A stretch of DNA of 8,099 nucleotides, from positions 1 to 8,099 of the forward strand of contig DATCPJ010000259.1 in assembly GCA_036570145.1 (NCBI GenBank), given 5' to 3'. Shown one piece after another: positions 4,829-8,099 of this stretch. The number at the start of each line of letters is the position of its first letter. The first letter of the stretch is position 1. The position numbers and the translations under genes were made by a program. The notes beneath the pieces are model-generated. The model made no database searches. It saw nothing but the letters and a program-made list of their open reading frames with translations, and was not told where the DNA came from. The DNA is from UBA6019 sp036570145. GTDB taxonomy: Bacteria; Chloroflexota; Dormibacteria; Dormibacterales; Dormibacteraceae.

Positions 4829-6243
4829 TTCTCCACCACCTTCTCCAATGCCTTGCCGATGACGCGCAATGCGAGCACCTCTTCGGCGCCTTCGAAGATC
4901 GCCAGCACCCGGGCGTCGACGAAGTAGCGCGAGACGTCGGTCTCCTCGCCGTAGCCCATGCCGCCGAAGAGCTGCATGGCGTCCCGCGTCACGTACTCCG
5001 CCATCCGTGACGCGTAGAGCTTGGCCAGCGACGCCTCCATCTGCCCCCCTCCCTCGTCGCTCAGCTCGGCGGCCGCATAGGACAGGCGGCGCGAGGCATG
5101 GAGGCGGACGCCCATCCTGCCGATCAGCTGGCGGGCAAGCTCGTGCTCGGCCACCGGCTTGCCGAACACCCGGCGCTGGGCGGTGTAGGCAAGTGTGTCC
5201 CGGACCGCGGCGTGCATGACACCAACCGCCCGCGCCGCCGTCTGCAGGCGCCCGGTGGCGAAGCCCTCCATCTGGAGGTAGAAACCCCGGCCCTCCTCGC
5301 CGACCAGAGCTTGGGCGGGCAGCCGGTAATCCTCGAAGACCAGCTCGAAAGTGTGCAGGCCGCGATAGCCGAGAGTCGGGATCGCCCGGCCGCGGAGGAC
5401 TCCTCCTTCGTCCTGGCGGTGCTCGAAGTCGTGGCCGAGCTGGCTCGGCTTCTCGAGCACGAACACGCTCAGGCCCCGGTGGCCGGGCTCGGAACCGGTG
5501 CGGCAGAGGAGCATCACGAGGTGGGATCGGCCGGCGAAGGTGCACCAGAGCTTGGCTCCACTGACCGACCAGCCGCCGTCGGCCCGCCGGTTCGCCCGGC
5601 ACTGGATGGCGGCGACGTCGGAGCCGTAGTCGGGCTCGGTGACCGCCACCGCGACCAGCTTCTCACCGGAGGCGATGGCGGGAAGCCAGCGCCGCTTCTG
5701 CTCCTCGCTGCCGGCGCTCAGGAGTGCCCGGACGAGGATCTCGGGGCGCGTCATCAGCGATCCGCCGGCAGCCAGCGAGCCGGCCGCCATCTCCTCCGTC
5801 CCGATCAGCATCGCGAGATGGTCCGGCCGGCCGGCGAGAGAACCGCCGTACTGCTCCGGGATGGAGAGCCCGAAGAGGCCCAGCTCGGCCACGCCGGAGA
5901 TGATGTCCTGCGGCACGTCGAGGTCGCCCCGGTGGATCTCCTGGGCGCGCGGGGTTATCCGCTTGGCGGCGAACTCGCGCAGCGTCGCCCGCAACAGCCG
6001 GTGCTCGGGCGAGGCGCCGGCGTCGTCCGCGCCCCGGCCGGCCAGGAGCAACCCCGCGACGGTGTCGAAGGAGGGATCGAAGGCCTCGGCGCCGGTGTCG
6101 GCCGCCGCACCGGCCGCGATCGCGGCGGCGAGCTCGTCGCCGGTCCGCTCGGCCCATGCGCGGCACGCCCCGGCCGCCGCCTGGCGAGCCGCGGCCCAGG
6201 CCGCCTGGTAGGTCTCTACCTCGCCGCCGATGTCGGGCTCCAC
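4825..6243 (-). CDS. mcd: Acyl-CoA dehydrogenase, probable (2S)-methylsuccinyl-CoA dehydrogenase
   Basis: This 472-residue FAD flavoprotein is longer than a normal acyl-CoA dehydrogenase (about 380-390) because of roughly 80 extra N-terminal residues, Ala-rich and helical, beginning TYQAAWAAAR. That extension, together with LGYRGLHTFEL (291-301) and GRLQTAARAVGV (331-342), matches methylsuccinyl-CoA dehydrogenase of the ethylmalonyl-CoA pathway better than FadE-type enzymes. Other motifs are IPEQYGG (128-134), the FAD-contacting AVTEPDYGSD (200-209), RRVFGKPV (357-364), QLFGGMGYGEE (424-434), and IFEGAEEV with the catalytic base Glu451. It would oxidise (2S)-methylsuccinyl-CoA to mesaconyl-CoA, passing electrons to an electron-transfer flavoprotein. 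The GTG start at 6243 overlaps the lyase gene by 28 bases and its ribosome binding site is weak. A FadE19-like branched-chain enzyme is the alternative. Confidence 0.88.
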   Translation of the reverse strand: MEPDIGGEVETYQAAWAAARQAAAGACRAWAERTGDELAAAIAAGAAADTGAEAFDPSFDTVAGLLLAGRGADDAGASPEHRLLRATLREFAAKRITPRAQEIHRGDLDVPQDIISGVAELGLFGLSIPEQYGGSLAGRPDHLAMLIGTEEMAAGSLAAGGSLMTRPEILVRALLSAGSEEQKRRWLPAIASGEKLVAVAVTEPDYGSDVAAIQCRANRRADGGWSVSGAKLWCTFAGRSHLVMLLCRTGSEPGHRGLSVFVLEKPSQLGHDFEHRQDEGGVLRGRAIPTLGYRGLHTFELVFEDYRLPAQALVGEEGRGFYLQMEGFATGRLQTAARAVGVMHAAVRDTLAYTAQRRVFGKPVAEHELARQLIGRMGVRLHASRRLSYAAAELSDEGGGQMEASLAKLYASRMAEYVTRDAMQLFGGMGYGEETDVSRYFVDARVLAIFEGAEEVLALRVIGKALEKVVEK

Positions 6244-7154
6244 GGTCTGGCTGTCATCCCGAACGCCTCGCCCCGCTCGGCGACCACGGCCGCCATCTTC
6301 CGGGACGCCTCGTCGATCATCTCGTCGCCCAGCATCACCGCTCCGGTCTGCTCGACATCGGTCGCCGTGCGGTACGCCTCGAGAATCGCGACCGCCTTGT
6401 CGTAGTCCTCCTGGCGGGGGGAGAAAACCTCGTTCAGCACGTCGACCTGGACCGGGTTGAGCGCCCACTTGCCATCGAAGCCGAGCATCGCAGCTCGCTT
6501 GGCGAAGGTGCGCAGACCCTCCGTGTCGCGGACCTGGGCATAGGGCCCGTCGATCGGTTGGAGCCCGTTGGCACGCGCCGCGACCACCACCCGCGCGAGG
6601 AAGTAATGCCAGAAGTCGCCCGGATAGTCGGGCTGTAGGCGCCCGACCGTCAGCTCCGGCAGGCGAAGGCTGGCGGAGAAGTCGCCGGGGCCGAAGATCA
6701 GGGTCTGGGCACGGTCGGAGGCGCCGGCGATCGCGTTGATGTTCTCCATCCCGCGGGCCGACTCGATCTGCAGCTCGAGGCCGATCCGCCGGTCGAGGCC
6801 GTGTTTCAACTCGAGCTGGTTGAGGAGGTTGGCGACGAAGTGGACGTGGTCGACGTCCTCTACCTTGGGGATCATCAGGCAGTCGAGCTGGTCGCCGGCC
6901 CCCTCGACGACGGCGATGATGTCGTCGAAGCACCACCTCGTGTCGCAGGCGTTCACCCGCACCGTCCGGACCTTGCCGGCGAAGCGATAGCTGCGGAGCG
7001 CCTCCACGACCTGGCCGCGGGCCGCCACCTTGGCCCCCGCCGCGACCGAGTCCTCGAGGTCCAGGAAGATCTGATCAGCGGCCGACTGGTCGGCCTTGGC
7101 ATGGAACCTTGGATTGCTCCCCGGCACCGCCAGGCACGAGCGTCGGGCCCTCAC
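6216..7154 (-). CDS. CitE-like CoA ester lyase, probable L-malyl-CoA/beta-methylmalyl-CoA lyase
   Basis: The 312-residue product belongs to the HpcH/HpaI aldolase-CitE superfamily of Mg-dependent acyl-CoA lyases. Visible motifs are the N-terminal RRSCLAVPGSNPRF, FLDLEDSV (30-37), VRVN with the CoA-binding Arg66, metal-binding Glu131 in LQIESARGM, FGPGDFSASL with Asp158, IDGPYA (201-206) and GFDGKWALNPVQ (225-236). The C-terminal AVMLGDEMIDEA segment (272-283) acts as a lid in malyl-CoA lyases. Proposed reaction: beta-methylmalyl-CoA to propionyl-CoA plus glyoxylate, and/or malyl-CoA to acetyl-CoA plus glyoxylate. Citramalyl-CoA lyase or the Rv2498c-type 3-hydroxy-3-methylglutaryl-CoA lyase are alternatives that sequence alone does not exclude. 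The GTG at 7154 overlaps the SRPBCC stop as GTGA, showing tight coupling. Confidence 0.92.
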   Translation of the reverse strand: MRARRSCLAVPGSNPRFHAKADQSAADQIFLDLEDSVAAGAKVAARGQVVEALRSYRFAGKVRTVRVNACDTRWCFDDIIAVVEGAGDQLDCLMIPKVEDVDHVHFVANLLNQLELKHGLDRRIGLELQIESARGMENINAIAGASDRAQTLIFGPGDFSASLRLPELTVGRLQPDYPGDFWHYFLARVVVAARANGLQPIDGPYAQVRDTEGLRTFAKRAAMLGFDGKWALNPVQVDVLNEVFSPRQEDYDKAVAILEAYRTATDVEQTGAVMLGDEMIDEASRKMAAVVAERGEAFGMTARPWSPTSAAR

Positions 7155-7681
7155 CTCTTCGGCTTCGGGCCAGGGGGGTTGACCGCGCGCGGGCTGCGCC
7201 GAGCACGGTCGACAGGGGGGACACCCCCCTTTTTCGGTCCTTTGCCCGACTCGACGTACTTCTTGAGGCTCGCCAGGGTGCGCTTCAGGTCGCTGGGCAC
7301 CTGCTTTTCGATGATCCCGAAGAAGAGCCGCGCGGCAAACCCGTTGGGCTCGTAGTCCATCGTGTAGGTCAGCTTGGTCCCACCCTCATTCTCGGCGTAG
7401 GCGTACTTCCAGGTGCCTTTGATGGGCCCCTTGATGAACCGGCCGGCGACCGTCTTGCCGGGTGTGACGGTGGTGTGCTCGACCTCCAGTTCCTGCTTCC
7501 CGCCACCCGTTGTGATCGTGTAGCGAAGCTCGGTCCCCTTCCCCATCGGACCGTCGGTCAGGAAGTCGACGTGGTCAAGGCTGCTCGTCCATTTGCCGGC
7601 GTTCTTAAAGTCCTCGTGGACGACCGCCCAGACCTTTTCCACCGGGGCATCGATCTCGACCGTCTCTCGAACTTTCGCCAC
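7151..7681 (-). CDS. SRPBCC (START/polyketide cyclase-like) family protein with a basic Pro-rich tail
   Basis: The 176-residue product starts MAKVRETVEIDAPVEKVWAV, the typical first strand and helix of the SRPBCC lipid/small-molecule-binding fold. The KGTWKYAYAENEGGTKLTYT strands (88-107) and the C-terminal helix FFGIIEKQVPSDLKRTLASL (120-139) complete the domain by about residue 145, the usual family length. Residues 146-176 are a basic, Pro/Gly-rich tail (GPKKGGVPP, NPPGPKPKR) that does not belong to the fold. The ligand is unknown. The GTG at 7681 is the operon's first gene start; its ribosome binding site (AGGTG) is weak and very close. Family members bind hydrophobic ligands or act as stress proteins; a role beside the CoA enzymes is only inferred from the GTGA overlap with the lyase gene. 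Confidence 0.9.
   Translation of the reverse strand: MAKVRETVEIDAPVEKVWAVVHEDFKNAGKWTSSLDHVDFLTDGPMGKGTELRYTITTGGGKQELEVEHTTVTPGKTVAGRFIKGPIKGTWKYAYAENEGGTKLTYTMDYEPNGFAARLFFGIIEKQVPSDLKRTLASLKKYVESGKGPKKGGVPPVDRARRSPRAVNPPGPKPKR
7214..7234 (+). terminator. Terminator-like hairpin (G6/C6 stem plus T5) inside the SRPBCC gene, antisense to it
   Basis: On the plus strand, A followed by six Gs (7214-7220), a 3-base loop ACA, six Cs and a T (7224-7230) form a 7-bp stem, and the T-tract is 7230-7234. This is the shape of a rho-independent terminator for rightward transcription. It lies within the tail-coding part of the leftward SRPBCC gene, and no rightward gene precedes it for about 4 kb. It could stop antisense transcription, or it could be an accident of a GC-rich tail. 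Confidence 0.35.
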
Positions 7682-7691
7682 CGCACCTGAA

Positions 7692-7721
7692 ATTATCGGC
7701 TCTAAGTCCCGCGACTAGGAT
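7692..7721. promoter_or_regulatory. Possible divergent promoter region for the CoA operon and the MFS gene
   Basis: Leftward, GATAAT (7697-7692) looks like a -10 hexamer only 10 bases from the SRPBCC GTG, so the message would be leaderless or nearly so. Rightward, TAGGAT (7716-7721) fits TANNNT, with TTATCG (7693-7698) as a poor -35 at 17 bases. The two candidate promoters overlap, so each could affect the other. There is no good -35 for the leftward one. Confidence 0.25.
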
Positions 7722-7780
7722 GAAGCGTAGACGTGGCTGACCCTGCTATCCGTTCCCCCGCGCCCGGCCGGAGGATGGGG

Positions 7781-8099
7781 ATGGGGGCGCTCCGGCACCG
7801 CAACTACCGGCTCTACTTCGTCGGCCAGGTCATCTCGACGGTCGGGACCTGGATGCAGAGCGTCGCCATGCCCTGGCTGGCACTCACCCTGACCCACGAC
7901 GCGTTCCACGTCGGGCTCGTCATAGCGACCCAGTTCGCGCCGATGCTGGTCGCCGGCCAGTTCGGTGGCCTGCTCGCCGACCGCTTCCCCAAGCGCCGGA
8001 TCCTGGTCTGCAGCCAGCTCGCCTTCATCGCCCCGGCGGCGGTCATGTACTACCTGACCTCGCAGAACCTCGCCCAGTACTGGATGGTGCTCCTGGCGG
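7781..8099 (+). CDS. N-terminal part of a major facilitator superfamily exporter (MFS_3/EntS-like)
   Basis: The frame is open to the right edge, giving 106 visible residues. MGALRHRNYRLYFVGQVIST opens the first transmembrane helix, followed by VGTWMQSVAMPWLALTLT, the characteristic start of the MFS_3 (enterobactin-exporter-like) group. Helix 2 leads into the loop motif GGLLADRFPKRR (62-73), the MFS motif A (GxLaDrxGrk) between helices 2 and 3. A third hydrophobic segment is visible at about 76-92. It is a cytoplasmic-membrane, proton-driven efflux protein of unknown substrate. The start at 7781 is chosen because GGAGG (7770-7774) lies 6 bases upstream. GTG at 7733 and ATG at 7775 are in frame, and 7733 could be leaderless. 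The gene is divergent from the CoA operon with under 110 bases between them. Confidence 0.9.
   Translation, partial: MGALRHRNYRLYFVGQVISTVGTWMQSVAMPWLALTLTHDAFHVGLVIATQFAPMLVAGQFGGLLADRFPKRRILVCSQLAFIAPAAVMYYLTSQNLAQYWMVLLA

Noticed and set aside
4829..5602. Upstream extension of the MaoC frame to 5602 on the minus strand
   Set aside because: The extra sequence is low-complexity Arg/Pro/Ala and fully overlaps the dehydrogenase catalytic domain; the GTG at 4828 with the GTGA junction is the natural start.
5098..6405. Long plus-strand open frame (about 435 codons) opposite the dehydrogenase and lyase genes
   Set aside because: It is an antisense shadow of GC-rich coding sequence. The product is a repetitive Arg/Ala/Gly/Asp-rich string with no domain, while the minus strand encodes clear enzymes.
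6244..6936. Upstream extension of the dehydrogenase frame to 6936
   Set aside because: It overlaps most of the lyase gene and encodes Arg/Gly-rich shadow sequence with no recognisable domain.
1..8099. Mobile element, CRISPR array, toxin-antitoxin or defence system
   Set aside because: No spaced direct repeats, transposase, integrase, nuclease or toxin motifs are visible on either strand; the region looks like ordinary metabolic chromosome.

Overview
The window is GC-rich, densely packed bacterial chromosome. Gene ends overlap, many starts are GTG or TTG, and there is little intergenic space. The gene content (yajQ and hisA together, an actinobacterial-style secreted SGNH hydrolase, and a CoA-thioester operon like those of actinomycetes) suggests an Actinomycetota or related high-GC soil lineage such as Dormibacterota. 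The rank below that cannot be fixed from the sequence. No rRNA, tRNA, CRISPR array, insertion sequence or phage gene was found.

Layout. Positions 1-1898 read rightward: the 3' end of an unrecognised gene with a C-terminal membrane anchor, yajQ, hisA, and a small DUF3465-like lipoprotein whose start lies inside hisA. A perfect 12-bp hairpin (1902-1930) separates this group from a convergent gene. That gene is a leftward secreted SGNH/GDSL hydrolase (1946-2845). Positions 2846-3170 hold its putative promoter and a possible small cysteine-rich protein on the plus strand (2945-3124).

Positions 3171-7681 form a leftward operon of six genes that overlap or abut within a few bases. In transcription order they are an SRPBCC protein, a CitE/malyl-CoA-lyase-type enzyme, a methylsuccinyl-CoA-dehydrogenase-like flavoprotein, a MaoC hydratase, a short-chain dehydrogenase and a GNAT acetyltransferase. 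A divergent MFS transporter starts near 7781 and runs off the right edge.

How the genes work together. The three central operon enzymes fit consecutive steps of the C5 half of the ethylmalonyl-CoA pathway: (2S)-methylsuccinyl-CoA to mesaconyl-CoA (flavoprotein), to beta-methylmalyl-CoA (MaoC hydratase), to glyoxylate plus propionyl-CoA (lyase). The signature enzymes crotonyl-CoA carboxylase/reductase and ethylmalonyl-CoA mutase are not in the window. The assignment therefore rests on family resemblance and gene order. An alternative is a branched-chain acyl-CoA degradation cluster like the citE-MaoC-fadE19 group of Mycobacterium tuberculosis. The most unusual points are a GNAT gene with no ATG/GTG/TTG start, a small Cys-rich ORF whose TGA is followed in frame by an ATG, and a terminator-like G6/C6 hairpin inside the SRPBCC gene. 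No wholly new biological system was identified.
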